This document shows positions 15,887-24,309 of a stretch of DNA of 64,000 nucleotides, in pieces. The notes under the pieces are model-generated. The model worked only from the letters and a program-made list of their open reading frames with translations, did no database searches and was not told the origin of the DNA. Source of the DNA: Halococcus saccharolyticus DSM 5350 (GTDB taxonomy: Archaea; Halobacteriota; Halobacteria; Halobacteriales; Halococcaceae); the NCBI RefSeq assembly GCF_000336915.1, contig NZ_AOMD01000011.1:36946-100945 (forward strand), read 5' to 3'. The position numbers and the translations under genes are program-made. Position 1 is the first letter of the stretch. Every line of letters begins with the position of its first letter.

Positions 15887-16393
15887 TCACCGAAACGTCT
15901 CCCGCGCACGCCGGACGTAGCTGTTGTTCGCCCAGCTACGGGCGTCGCTCATCCCGTCGAGTAGCGTTGCTGCATCGGTTTCGGTGAGCACGCCGTTCCG
16001 GACGAACACCGCCAGCAGCTTCGGCGTCGTCACCAGGCGAGTGTCGATCAGCGACGCGTGGACCAGGCCGAGCCGATTGAACTCGTCGCACAGAAACATC
16101 GCCGCATCCGTGTCGTTCGCGAGCGTGACCGCAGCGTTCTCCCCGTCGTCGAGCGGGAAGTCCGCATCGAGCTCGCTCTGCCGGACATCGAGTTCGTCGC
16201 GTCGATCGAGTACCGCTTCCGCAGCCTGGCCCTGCGCGTCCGCGTACGACGCGACGTCTTCGAGTTCGCTCACGACCGCTCTTGGAACGAGAAGCTCGTA
16301 CTCGCGGTAGAGACAGTCGAGCGGCGACGGATCGTGGTCGGCGACGGTCCCGAGGCTGACGAGGGCCGACGTGTCGGCAACGACGCGCGCCAT
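15887..16393 (-). CDS. PIN-domain toxin (VapC-like ribonuclease)
   Basis: 168 residues. PIN nucleases cut RNA using a metal held by acidic residues: DTSALVSLG at the N-terminus, a Glu in SELEDV, and DAAMFLCDEFNR with Asp near residue 100. ENAAVTLAND is the helix before it. It starts immediately after the antitoxin stop (TAG then ATG with no gap), the usual toxin-antitoxin layout. It resembles the DUF3368-type PIN proteins that pair with UPF0175 partners rather than classical VapC. Confidence 0.8.
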   Translation of the reverse strand: MARVVADTSALVSLGTVADHDPSPLDCLYREYELLVPRAVVSELEDVASYADAQGQAAEAVLDRRDELDVRQSELDADFPLDDGENAAVTLANDTDAAMFLCDEFNRLGLVHASLIDTRLVTTPKLLAVFVRNGVLTETDAATLLDGMSDARSWANNSYVRRARETFR

Positions 16394-16696
16394 CTACAGG
16401 TCGGCCAGCTCCTCTGTGAGAGAGTCGTCGAGCTGGCGCTTTAGCACCCGGAAGTTCGCCGCCTCTTCGGGGCCAACGAGCGCCTTCAACTGCTCGAATG
16501 TGATCTCGTCGTCGTAGTACGCACCCGCAATTTCCTGGGTCAGCCGGTCGTCGTGGGCGGCGTCCCGGAGGTACTCGCGGAGCGCGTCGGTCAGCACGTC
16601 GGTGCGGTCGGTCCCGAGGACCGTCGCCAGCGCGTCCGCGCGCTCGACGAGCTTCTCGGAGGCGCGGAACTGGACGCGGCGTTTGTCGCTGCTCAT
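16394..16696 (-). CDS. Antitoxin, RHH/UPF0175-like
   Basis: 100 residues from MSSDKRRVQFRAS. The N-terminal half has a ribbon-helix-helix look (VQFRASEKLVERADALA then TDRTDVLTDALREYLRD), able to bind DNA. The C-terminal half (YYDDEITFEQLKALVGPEEA) resembles UPF0175 proteins. It would neutralise the adjacent PIN toxin and repress the pair. The longer start at 16750 is unlike the family. The tRNA-Pro and a repeat copy lie just upstream. Confidence 0.75.
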   Translation of the reverse strand: MSSDKRRVQFRASEKLVERADALATVLGTDRTDVLTDALREYLRDAAHDDRLTQEIAGAYYDDEITFEQLKALVGPEEAANFRVLKRQLDDSLTEELADL

Positions 16697-16767
16697 CTGT
16701 GTGCTGGTTGGCAGCCGGCTGCAAAGAGGTTTGTGTACGATGTGAGCCAAGTCTTGTAGTGTCCGTG

Positions 16768-16870
16768 AGCGAGCGAAGCGAGCGCCGGAGGGAGTACGCG
16801 GTATTTTTGGTCCAGATTTTTGCCCGAACGAGGGAGCGTAGCGACCGAGTGAGGTGCAAAAAGGTGGGGT
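16768..16870 (-). repeat. Dispersed gene-end repeat element, short copy 2
   Basis: Read on the minus strand, the order is CCCCACCTTTTTGC, a CTCGGTCGCTACGCTC core, GCAAAAATCTGGACC, AAAAATACC and a CGCTCGCTTCGCTCGCTC tail. The T-tract/A-tract pair and the CTGGAC box match copies 1 and 3. It lies directly 3' of the tRNA-Pro gene in the same orientation and lacks the far tail of the long copies. Confidence 0.65.
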
Positions 16871-16874
16871 TGAA

Positions 16875-16947
16875 TGGGCCGGCGCGAATTCGAATCGCGG
16901 TTACGGCCACCCGAAGGCCGAAGGATACCAAGCTACCCCACCGGCCC
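16875..16947 (-). tRNA. tRNA-Pro (CGG)
   Basis: 73 bases folding into a full cloverleaf. The acceptor stem is GGGCCGG with CCGGCCC. The anticodon stem CGGCC/GGCCG carries a loop TTCGGGT, so the anticodon is CGG. The T-stem CGCGA/TCGCG carries a loop TTCGAAT, and the discriminator is A. No intron is present and CCA is not encoded. GTTAACAC about 27 bases upstream (about 16973-16980) may be its TATA box. Confidence 0.95.
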
Positions 16948-17013
16948 GCGGCCGAAACCACGAGCACGAGCGTGTTAACCCTTCCGTCTCAGCGTGGTCT
17001 CGACTCGGAGCAG

Positions 17014-17388
17014 CTACTCGACGGCGAAGTAGCGATCCCAGTGATGCCGACAGCCGGGATTGAACCCGCCGTCACACTGCGGGCAGCGATGGTCGCAGTC
17101 GAGATACGCCGCTATCGAGAGCTGCGCGCCACACCGTCCGCAGAGCACGGCCGGTTCGTCGAAGCGCGCCGGCGGCCATCGGCTGGCCTCGTGATCGGCG
17201 AGCGCCTCGTGGCACTCGATGCAGGGGTAGAACGTTTCACAGCACGGGAGCGCGATGGCGACCACGTCGCGATCGGTCCGGTAGTGCCGACAGCGCGTTT
17301 CGGCGTCAACCTCGACGCCGCGGAGCGGCACGTCGAGTGCGTGGTCGTCGGTCGCGGTGGAATCGCCCGCGTCGGCACGATCGGTCAT
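17014..17388 (-). CDS. CHY zinc-finger protein
   Basis: 124 residues. The Cys/His pattern is CRHYRTDRDVVAIALPCC, then CIECHEAL, CGRCGAQL, and CPQCDGGFNPGCRHHW. This is the CHY zinc-finger arrangement, which in eukaryotes occurs in ubiquitin ligases and in archaea stands alone; its role here is unknown. The ATG overlaps the trmY stop by one base (TGATG), so the two are translationally coupled. Confidence 0.88.
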   Translation of the reverse strand: MTDRADAGDSTATDDHALDVPLRGVEVDAETRCRHYRTDRDVVAIALPCCETFYPCIECHEALADHEASRWPPARFDEPAVLCGRCGAQLSIAAYLDCDHRCPQCDGGFNPGCRHHWDRYFAVE

Positions 17389-17984
17389 CAGTACTGCGTG
17401 TACCCTGCGGTGTCGAGCCAGTTGTGTGCGATCGTGATAGCGTGGTCGGCGTGGAGTCGTTCGGGACCGAGGCGCACCCGCGTGTCCGCGACTCCTTCCA
17501 GAAGGCCGGTCTCGTCGTCGGCGAAATCGCGGTGATCCGACAGCACGAACGCCGGTTCCTCCGGTGGGTCGATCTCTCCGACGGGGTCACCGTCTTCGTG
17601 GAGCGCGACGACGGTGCTCTCCTCAGCGACCTTCTCCAACACCGGTTCGAACCCCCGCCGTGAGAGGAAGACGCCCGGCGAACTCTCGACTTCCATGTGG
17701 CCGATGGCCTCCTCGCGCGAATCGAGCGCGTTCCGGATCAGCGCGGCCGTCGAGCGCTCGTCGGGATTCAGCCGACGGAGCTCGCCCCCCTCGAAGCGCA
17801 CCGCGAACTCGTCGGCGAGCACGAGCCACACCCGAACGTTCTCGCGGAGGTCGTGCGAGAGGAAGAACGCCGAGTTCACACACCGACAGAGCACGTCGAG
17901 CCGCCCCGCACCACCGGCGAGATCGTCGAGCGAGAAGTCGGCGGTCGTGGGGGCGTCGTGACCCGAGACGACGAACTGGCGCAT
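17388..17984 (-). CDS. trmY: tRNA (pseudouridine(54)-N1)-methyltransferase
   Basis: 198 residues. TrmY methylates N1 of pseudouridine-54 in the tRNA T-loop, making the archaeal substitute for ribothymidine. The N-terminus [19 protein letters not shown] and the block [17 protein letters not shown] are near-diagnostic. The C-terminus [13 protein letters not shown] belongs to the SPOUT knot that binds S-adenosylmethionine. It heads a pair with the CHY-finger gene. Confidence 0.95.
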   Translation of the reverse strand: MRQFVVSGHDAPTTADFSLDDLAGGAGRLDVLCRCVNSAFFLSHDLRENVRVWLVLADEFAVRFEGGELRRLNPDERSTAALIRNALDSREEAIGHMEVESSPGVFLSRRGFEPVLEKVAEESTVVALHEDGDPVGEIDPPEEPAFVLSDHRDFADDETGLLEGVADTRVRLGPERLHADHAITIAHNWLDTAGYTQY

Positions 17985-18021
17985 ATTCCTCCTGACGACC
18001 GGGAACGAATAGCCCCGTCGA

Positions 18022-19326
18022 TCACCACGTCAGGCCTTCGTAGGTGAGCCCCTCACGCGGCTCGACGATCCGCCGACCGTCGACCACTATCTGACTACTC
18101 ATCTCTCCGAACGCGTCGTCGAGCGCCGCAAACTCGTCCCAATCGGTGACCACGAGCGCTCCCTCTGCATCTCGGAGCGCGTCGGCCGCCGAATCGGCGT
18201 ACTCGATGTCGGGGTACTTCTCGGCCATCGCGCCCGCAGCGACCGGATCGTAGGCCGCCACGTCAGCGCCGCGCTCCAGCAGCCCCGCGATGATCGGCGT
18301 CGCGCGCGACCCGCGGATGTCGTCGGTGCCGGGCTTGAACGCCAATCCGAGCACCGCGATCCGCTTGCCCGCGGGATCGACGTGGCGCTCGAGCAGTTCG
18401 AGCATCCGCTCTGGCTGGCGATCGTTGACGTCGACGATCGCGTTGAGCAGCGTCGGGTCGTAGCCCACCGAGCGCGCGGCGGCCCGCAGCGCGTCGGTGT
18501 CCTTCGGGAAGCACGAGCCGCCCCACCCCACACCGGAGCGGAGGAACCGCTCGCCGATCCGGTCGTCGAGCCCGATCGCGTCGGCGACCTCGTACGAGTC
18601 GACGCCGAACTCCTTGCAGACGTTGCCGAGCTCGTTGATGAGGCTGATCTTCCCCGCGAGGAAGACGTTGTTCGCGTACTTTACCATCGCGGCCTCGCGC
18701 CGACCGGTCTCGACGATCGGCACATCCTCATCGTTCGCAGCGACCAGCGGCTCGTATACCCCGTGCAGTCGTTCGAGCGCGCGATCATCGCCGTCCTCGG
18801 TACCGAAAACGAGCTTGTCGGGTTCGAGGAAGTCCGTGACTGCCGAGCCCTGGCTCTGGAATTCGGGATTGACCGCGACGCCGAACTCCTCGCCCGCACG
18901 CTTGCCCGAGGTCTCTTCGAGAATCGGCACGAGCCGTTCCTCGACCATCCCCGGAATCACGGTGCTTTTGACCACGACGAGGTGGTAGCCCTCGGTCGCG
19001 GCAAGCTCCTCGCCGATGTCTTGCATGCCCGCCTCAACCACCGAGAGATCGATGCTGCCGTCCTCGCGGGTCGGGGTCTGGAGCGCAACGAACGTGACGT
19101 CGGTCTCGCGGAGGGCGGCGTGATCGGTGGTCGCGTGGAGCCGGTCACCGGCGTGGGCCGCAACGCGCTCGTCGAGCCCCGGCTCGTGGATCGGTGTCTC
19201 GCCTGCGTCGAGCGCTGCCACGATGTCTTCGTCGATGTCGATCGCGACCACGCGGTGCCCGAGATCGGCGAGACAGGCTGCGACGCTCGTGCCGACGTAA
19301 CCGCTGCCGACGACTGAGATGTCCAT
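18022..19326 (-). CDS. aglM: UDP-glucose 6-dehydrogenase (AglM-like)
   Basis: 434 residues. It oxidises UDP-glucose to UDP-glucuronate with two NAD. The start [20 protein letters not shown] has the NAD fold Gly motif; [11 protein letters not shown] and [12 protein letters not shown] (catalytic Cys272) are the active site. [14 protein letters not shown] belongs to the UDP-binding C-terminal domain. In Haloferax this role is AglM of S-layer N-glycosylation. The ATG at 19326 is certain; the long extension upstream in the same frame is a mirror of aglF. It is divergent from the nucleotidyltransferase gene. Confidence 0.92.
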   Translation of the reverse strand: MDISVVGSGYVGTSVAACLADLGHRVVAIDIDEDIVAALDAGETPIHEPGLDERVAAHAGDRLHATTDHAALRETDVTFVALQTPTREDGSIDLSVVEAGMQDIGEELAATEGYHLVVVKSTVIPGMVEERLVPILEETSGKRAGEEFGVAVNPEFQSQGSAVTDFLEPDKLVFGTEDGDDRALERLHGVYEPLVAANDEDVPIVETGRREAAMVKYANNVFLAGKISLINELGNVCKEFGVDSYEVADAIGLDDRIGERFLRSGVGWGGSCFPKDTDALRAAARSVGYDPTLLNAIVDVNDRQPERMLELLERHVDPAGKRIAVLGLAFKPGTDDIRGSRATPIIAGLLERGADVAAYDPVAAGAMAEKYPDIEYADSAADALRDAEGALVVTDWDEFAALDDAFGEMSSQIVVDGRRIVEPREGLTYEGLTW

Positions 19327-19452
19327 GCTGGCTCGTTCACCACCTCCTGCCTTGAGCGTTCGGATGGATGCCGATTCAGCCAATACAATCCATTCCAAAG
19401 GCCGATCGAACCGATGAACAGATTTTTGCGACCCGGCGCTGGACGGGAAGAC

Positions 19453-20241
19453 ATGAAAGCTGTCGTGCTGGCTGCCGGCGAGGGAACCCGTCTCCGGCCG
19501 CTCACCGAGGACAAGCCGAAGGGAATGGTCGAGATCGACGGAAAACCTATCCTGACGCACTGTTTCGAACAGCTCGTCGAGCTGGGCGCGAGCGAACTCC
19601 TCGTGGTGGTGGGCTACCAGAAGGAGGTCATCATCAGCCACTACGGCGACGAGTTCGAGGGCGTCCCGATCACGTACGCCCACCAGCGCGAGCAGGCGGG
19701 GCTCGCCCACGCCCTCCTCACCGTCGAGGAGCATATCGACGACGACTTCATGCTCATCCTCGGCGACAACATCTTCGATGCGAACCTCGCGGACGTCATC
19801 AACCGTCAGCGCGAGGACCGCGCCGACGCGGCCTTCCTCGTCGAGGAGGTCCCGATGGAGGAGGCCAACAGGTATGGTGTCTGTGACACCAACGACTACG
19901 GCGAGGTCACCGACGTCGTCGAAAAGCCCGAGAACCCGCCGACGAACCTCGTCCTCACCGGTTTTTACACGTTCACGCCAGCGATCTTCCACGCCTGCCA
20001 TCTCGTCCAGCCCTCCGCGCGCGGCGAGTACGAAATCTCCGAGGCGGTCGACCTCCTGCTCCGCTCCGGACGGACTATCGACGCGATCCGGATGGACGGC
20101 TGGCGGATCGACGTGGGCTATCCCGAAGACAGGGACGAAGCCGAACGACGCCTCCAGGAACAACGTGGCGAGGCCAGTGCGGATGCGGACGCTGAGTCCG
20201 ATTCAGAAGCCGAGACGGCGGACGCGACTGGGAACGAGTAA
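19453..20241 (+). CDS. aglF: Sugar-1-phosphate nucleotidyltransferase (AglF-like)
   Basis: 262 residues. It joins a sugar-1-phosphate to UTP or d[27 protein letters not shown] is the nucleotide motif; [10 protein letters not shown] holds the metal-binding Asp, and [17 protein letters not shown] is typical of glucose-1-phosphate uridylyl- and thymidylyltransferases. The tail after residue 235 is an acidic low-complexity extension ([13 protein letters not shown]). It would supply UDP-sugar for the divergent dehydrogenase. The start is by family alignment; the 13 extra upstream codons are dropped. Confidence 0.9.
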   Translation: MKAVVLAAGEGTRLRPLTEDKPKGMVEIDGKPILTHCFEQLVELGASELLVVVGYQKEVIISHYGDEFEGVPITYAHQREQAGLAHALLTVEEHIDDDFMLILGDNIFDANLADVINRQREDRADAAFLVEEVPMEEANRYGVCDTNDYGEVTDVVEKPENPPTNLVLTGFYTFTPAIFHACHLVQPSARGEYEISEAVDLLLRSGRTIDAIRMDGWRIDVGYPEDRDEAERRLQEQRGEASADADAESDSEAETADATGNE

Positions 20242-20253
20242 CGAACGATAGAA

Positions 20254-21255
20254 CTACGCGCTACGGAGCCGCTCGCGGATCGTCTCCTCGACGGTGTGTT
20301 CGGCCGACCACCCCAGGTCAGCAGCCGTGCGTGACGTGTCGACTGGGAACGAGTCGACGAGCGTCTCGCCCGACCGTGGGTTCGAGATGATTTCGACGTC
20401 GGTGTCGATGTCGCGCTCGTCGGCCGCCACGTCGGCGATCAACTGGGCGAGTTCCTGTACGCTCGGGTCCTCGTCGCTTGCGAGTTCGTACTTCGTGGTG
20501 CCGGTGTCGCCGCGATCGAGTGCCTCGACCATCGCCTCTGCGCTGTCGACGTAGGCCCGTGCGACGTCCTCGACGTGGACGTAGTTGCGCGATTGGGTGC
20601 CCGGCTCGTACACGGTAAGCGTCTCGCCCGCGAGCGCACGATCGAGGAAGAAGTTCGTCACCGTCCCTTTCGAGACCCGATCGCCGTCGATCGTGTGATC
20701 GCCGTAGAGGTTCGCGATCATGAACTGGTGGGCCGGGAACGCTCCCTCGGAAAAGGATTCGATCGCCCGCTCGTTCAGGAGCTTGGTCCGGCCGTACCAG
20801 TTGAGCGGATCCCGGGGATGGTCGACCGTGATCGGGAACTCTTGTGGATCGCCGATGACGCCCATGCTGAACGGGAAGATCAGCCCCGCCCTGTGCTTCC
20901 GGCAAAACCACGCCACGTTCTCGGTGCCCTGAACGTTGACCTCGTAGGCGAGGTCCGAGTGGTCCGCACAGTCGTCGACGCCGCTGAGGGCGGCGAGATG
21001 CATCACGATGTCCGCGCCGGCGAGCGCGTCTTCGAGTCGATCGCGGTCGCGGACGTCGACGTGTTCGACCGCGACGTCCCCGATCTGGCGGATGTCGCCG
21101 AGATAGAAGTTGTCGAACGCCCTGATCTCCCACGCCGGGTAGGCGGCTTGGAGCTGTTTGACGACACAGCTTCCGATGTACCCCGCCGCGCCGGTGATCG
21201 CGACGGTCATGGTTTCCTCGCTCTCGCTGCCGACCTCGGTGTCGGTCCCGCTCAT
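20254..21255 (-). CDS. NAD-dependent sugar epimerase/dehydratase (third gene of operon)
   Basis: 333 residues of the extended SDR family. GAAGYIGSCVVKQL binds NAD; YGRTK is the catalytic YxxxK; GVDDCADHSDLAYEVN and YELASDEDPSVQELAQLI are family segments. An acidic leader (MSGTDTEVGSESEE) precedes the fold. Start ATG and upstream stop overlap as ATGA at 21252-21255, so it is coupled to the epimerase before it. The product sugar is not predictable; a UDP-hexose or hexuronate is likely given the neighbours. Confidence 0.88.
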   Translation of the reverse strand: MSGTDTEVGSESEETMTVAITGAAGYIGSCVVKQLQAAYPAWEIRAFDNFYLGDIRQIGDVAVEHVDVRDRDRLEDALAGADIVMHLAALSGVDDCADHSDLAYEVNVQGTENVAWFCRKHRAGLIFPFSMGVIGDPQEFPITVDHPRDPLNWYGRTKLLNERAIESFSEGAFPAHQFMIANLYGDHTIDGDRVSKGTVTNFFLDRALAGETLTVYEPGTQSRNYVHVEDVARAYVDSAEAMVEALDRGDTGTTKYELASDEDPSVQELAQLIADVAADERDIDTDVEIISNPRSGETLVDSFPVDTSRTAADLGWSAEHTVEETIRERLRSA

Positions 21256-22175
21256 CCCGTGAACCTCCCTGCGAGTTCGCGAACGCCCTCGCGGAGCGTG
21301 TATTCGGGTTCGAAACCGGTCTCGTCGAGCCGGTCGAAGTTCACGTGGTAGGAGGGGCCGGGGTGTTCGTCTTCGAGGTATGTCACGTCCACCGTGTCGA
21401 TTTCCTCGCTGATGAGTGTAGCGACATCCGCTATCCGATAGTTCCCGTCGTTCGTGCCCACGTTGTAGACGGGTTTCGACCACTCGCCCGGGCGGAGCAC
21501 GGCGTCGCGGTAGGCCCGCGCGGCGTCACGAACGTGGATGAACGGCCGCCAGTTCGAGCCATCCCCGTACACGGTGAGTGGGCGGCCGGTGAGCGCCCGG
21601 AAGACGAACTGGTTCACCACGAGGTTGAACCGGATGCCTGGCGCGTCGCCGTACACCGTGCTCAGCCGGATCGCGGTCCCGTCCATGTCGTACTCGGCCG
21701 TGTACTCGCGGAGCAGTTGCTCGGACTCGTGTTTGGTTTCGGCGTAGGGGTTTATCGGATCGGGGTCGACCGTCTCGTCGATATCCGTGCTGGTCGCTCG
21801 GCCGTAGATGTTACACGAGGAGGCCACGACGACCCGCCCGACGCCGATCTTCCCGGCGGCGGTGAGCACGTTCCGGGTTCCCTCCAAGTTGGTCGCGTAG
21901 GTCTCCTCCCGGCGGTCGTGGGTGCTGTCCGCGCCGGTGATCGCCGCGAGATGGACGATCCCGTCGACGCCTCGGACCGAGCTCTCGACGTCGCCGTACT
22001 CCCGGACATCGCCCTGTCGGAAGTCGATGGCCTCGACACAGCCCAACAGGTTCCGCGGCGACCCCGTCGATAGGTCGTCGAGCACGACGACTCGGTCGAC
22101 ACGATCGTCTTCGCACAGCAGCGGCACCAGCGCGCTCCCGATGTAGCCACAGCCGCCGGTGACGAGGAGATCCAT
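21252..22175 (-). CDS. NAD-dependent sugar epimerase (second gene of operon)
   Basis: 307 residues. VTGGCGYIGSALVPLL is the NAD motif, SSCNIYGRA and YAETK carry the catalytic Ser/Tyr/Lys, and FNLVVNQFVFRALTGRPLTVYG is the nucleotide-sugar region of UDP-glucose 4-epimerase-type proteins. Its ATG overlaps the TGA of the upstream gene (TGATG at 22173-22177). Together the three genes read as one translationally coupled nucleotide-sugar unit. Confidence 0.9.
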   Translation of the reverse strand: MDLLVTGGCGYIGSALVPLLCEDDRVDRVVVLDDLSTGSPRNLLGCVEAIDFRQGDVREYGDVESSVRGVDGIVHLAAITGADSTHDRREETYATNLEGTRNVLTAAGKIGVGRVVVASSCNIYGRATSTDIDETVDPDPINPYAETKHESEQLLREYTAEYDMDGTAIRLSTVYGDAPGIRFNLVVNQFVFRALTGRPLTVYGDGSNWRPFIHVRDAARAYRDAVLRPGEWSKPVYNVGTNDGNYRIADVATLISEEIDTVDVTYLEDEHPGPSYHVNFDRLDETGFEPEYTLREGVRELAGRFTG

Positions 22176-23350
22176 CAGTCCTCCCGGTCTTCGAGCACGT
22201 CCGGCAGGAACCGGTCCTCGTGGGACGTGATGATCTCTGCCTGGTCGGTCATCGCCCTGAGCACCTCGTCCATCCCGGTCTCGAAGTCTACCGACTGACC
22301 GTCGATCAGGTCGTCGTAGCGGTCGTTCTCGATCTCCATCTTGTGGGTTTCGTCCTCCTCACGGGGGTTCTCGACGTGCTCGACCGCAACATCGAGATCG
22401 TACTCCGCACCCACGTCGGCGATGGTTTCGGCGATCTCGACGATGCTGATCGCGCGCGTGACCTGGTTGTAAACGGTGTGGGGCGCGGGCCGGTCGTCGG
22501 GATCACACAGCGCGAGGCGTGCGAGCCCCTCGACCGCGTCCTCCAGGCTCACGAACGGCTTTCGCTGCTCACCCTTGCCGTACACCGTCAGCGGGTAGCC
22601 CGCGACCGCTTGGGCCGCGAAACGATGAGCGACCACCCCGAAGTAGTAATCGAAGTCGAGGCGAGTTGCGAGTCGGTCGTCCGCACGGGTCTCGTCGGTA
22701 CCCGACCCGTAGACGATCGCGGTCCGCACATCACTAATCGGGAGATCGAACTGGGTGTTCGCGAGCCGGAGGTTCGCCGCGTCGTGGCTCTTGGTGAGGT
22801 GGTACCACGAGCCCGCCATCGCGGGGAACGGGACCTCGTCGCGGTCGCCGTCGTTCTCCATCGTCGCACCACCCTCCGGGATCGGGAACTCGGGCGCACC
22901 GTAGACGCCCGTGGTGGTGGTCTCGACGAAGTGGGTGTCGTCGAGTCCTGCCTCGTGGAGTCCCCACAGGAGGTTTCGAGTGGCCTGCATGTTGTTGTGC
23001 TGGGTCTCGTTCGCGTGTTCGCCGTTGATCTGTGAGTACGGCGCGGAGGGCTGGGCAGCGGTGTGTACCACCGTGTCCGGCTCGTGGACTGCGAACAATT
23101 GATCGACGAACGCTCGATCCGTGAGGTCGCCCTCGACGAACGAAAGGTTCGTGAGCCCCTGCTCTTCGGCGGCCGCGACGCGCTCCTCGATCGAGACGAC
23201 TGGTGTAGCGCTTTTCGCGCCGACCGACGCTACCCACTCGCGGCGCGCACCGTTGTCCACGCCGAGTACGCGCTCGCCGGTCCGCTTCGCGATCCTGAGG
23301 GCCGTTGGCCAGCCGACGTAGCCGTCCGCTCCAGTGACGATGATCGACAT
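22175..23350 (-). CDS. UDP-sulfoquinovose synthase (SQD1/Agl3) family protein
   Basis: 391 residues, first gene of the operon. SQD1 in plants and Agl3 in Sulfolobus make UDP-sulfoquinovose from UDP-glucose and sulfite. Shared features are GADGYVGWPTALRIA, AQPSAPYSQING, the TTTTGVYG strand, WYHLTKSHD with catalytic Tyr/Lys, and FGVVAHRFAAQAVAGYPLTV. The Trp after GYVG is an SQD1 hallmark. Sulfite use is inferred from the family only. A perfect palindrome abuts the ATG. Confidence 0.85.
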   Translation of the reverse strand: MSIIVTGADGYVGWPTALRIAKRTGERVLGVDNGARREWVASVGAKSATPVVSIEERVAAAEEQGLTNLSFVEGDLTDRAFVDQLFAVHEPDTVVHTAAQPSAPYSQINGEHANETQHNNMQATRNLLWGLHEAGLDDTHFVETTTTGVYGAPEFPIPEGGATMENDGDRDEVPFPAMAGSWYHLTKSHDAANLRLANTQFDLPISDVRTAIVYGSGTDETRADDRLATRLDFDYYFGVVAHRFAAQAVAGYPLTVYGKGEQRKPFVSLEDAVEGLARLALCDPDDRPAPHTVYNQVTRAISIVEIAETIADVGAEYDLDVAVEHVENPREEDETHKMEIENDRYDDLIDGQSVDFETGMDEVLRAMTDQAEIITSHEDRFLPDVLEDRED

Positions 23351-23352
23351 TG

Positions 23353-23373
23353 GTTACTCAGTTTCTGAGTAAC
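23353..23373. promoter_or_regulatory. Perfect palindrome at the epimerase operon start
   Basis: GTTACTCAG (23353-23361), TTT, CTGAGTAAC (23365-23373): 9-base arms with a 3-base centre, beginning two bases upstream of the ATG of the SQD1-like gene. GGAATAGTTA at its far edge could be the TATA box. A bound regulator would cover the transcription start, so an operator is likely. Confidence 0.6.
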
Positions 23374-23464
23374 TATTCCACCAACAAAACGCTTTCCCCT
23401 CGGGTATGGGTGATGTTCACACGAACAGACCTAGCGAAAAGTAGATCCCGGGTTCGATCGTGGC

Positions 23465-23902
23465 TCACGTCAGCCGGTCGGCGATCCCTGCAGCGATGGG
23501 CAGCCGAGGGGATTCGCCCTGGTAGGCTTTGATCATGAGGTAGGCCCACGCGACGAACCCGCCGACCGCGGCCACGAGCCAGACCAGTCCGAGGATCAGC
23601 GAGAACAGGCTCCCGACGAGAAACCCGCCGGTGGACCCGCTGAACGTCGCTACCGACACTGCCGTGCCGAGGAACGTCAGCGCGATGTACGCCACGAGGA
23701 GCACGCCAGTGAACGCGATGCTCTGGGCGGCGTGCCACCGCACGAACGGGTCATCTTTCTCGATCAGATAGAAGATCAGCCCCGAGACCATCCCAAACAG
23801 GTACGACAGCGCGCCTGCAGTGTTGCTGTCGAGTCCCGAGTCGCTCTCTACGGCCGCTGTGGGTTCGTTCTCTATGTCGATGTCTTGTGTGCTGCTTGCC
23901 AT
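23465..23902 (-). CDS. DUF4870 family membrane protein
   Basis: 145 residues. After an acidic leader (ESDSGLDSNTAGALSYLFG) come GLIFYLIEKDDPFVRWHAAQS, the DUF4870 signature with the Arg-Trp-His-Ala core, and about four transmembrane segments in all. The function of the family is unknown; it is widespread in archaea and bacteria. It lies downstream of a palindrome-rich intergenic region but on the opposite side from the DtxR gene. Confidence 0.85.
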   Translation of the reverse strand: MASSTQDIDIENEPTAAVESDSGLDSNTAGALSYLFGMVSGLIFYLIEKDDPFVRWHAAQSIAFTGVLLVAYIALTFLGTAVSVATFSGSTGGFLVGSLFSLILGLVWLVAAVGGFVAWAYLMIKAYQGESPRLPIAAGIADRLT

Positions 23903-24309
23903 TGGTTGCTCCGCTGTATGGTGGGTGTTCGTCCGCCCGTACGAACCGCCGGCGGGATCGCCGCCAACGGGTATGTTGAGGCGTGTTGAGGGGTTATACT
24001 CACCGAACGAGATCGTCTCATGCCGTGAGACGATCTCATCACGTGAGACAGATTCACTCGATGTGTACGTTCTCGCACACGTCCTCCGGCCGTGGTTACC
24101 GTGCTCGGGAACACAAATGGATCTCGACGCAGTCGTGGACGCGTACGGACCAATCGAGTGTGCTGGCAGTGCTGTACTCTCACGTTATTCCGCCGCAGCG
24201 AGGGATCACCGGAAATCCCATTCCGGACTCGGTTATCACGGTCCCCACGCGGAGACGTACTTAGACACGCTACAACAACGATTTAGTAGCTAGACAACTA
24301 GGCGTTGGT
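23903..24309. other. 407-base intergenic region with palindromes and direct repeats
   Basis: Between the DUF4870 gene and the DtxR gene, which point away from each other. It holds TGTTGAGG twice (23974-23981, 23984-23991), a long perfect palindrome (24009-24037) and a further half-site (24043-24055). An ORF from 24119 starting MDLDAVVDAYGP ends at TAG near 24294; I cannot support it as a gene. AT-rich TTTAGTAGC at 24282-24290 lies about 25 bases before the DtxR ATG and may be its TATA box. Confidence 0.5.
24009..24037. promoter_or_regulatory. Perfect 12+5+12 palindrome, probable operator
   Basis: Arms GAGATCGTCTCA (24009-24020) and TGAGACGATCTC (24026-24037) flank the centre TGCCG. The right arm with its preceding G recurs imperfectly as GTGAGACAGATTC at 24043-24055, 18 bases on, giving three related half-sites. 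It lies 107 bases upstream of the DUF4870 start and 273 upstream of the DtxR start. The bound factor is unknown. Confidence 0.6.

Noticed and set aside
17984-18022. Replication origin or integrase site near trmY and the tRNA
   Set aside because: No ORB-like repeats, Cdc6/Orc1 gene or integrase anywhere in the window.
19327-20163. N-terminal extension of the UDP-glucose dehydrogenase
   Set aside because: Runs through the divergent nucleotidyltransferase gene in mirror frame; homologues start at [12 protein letters not shown].
24119-24295. Possible 58-residue ORF before the DtxR gene
   Set aside because: Reads plausibly in places but has no promoter signal, homology or coupling I can point to.
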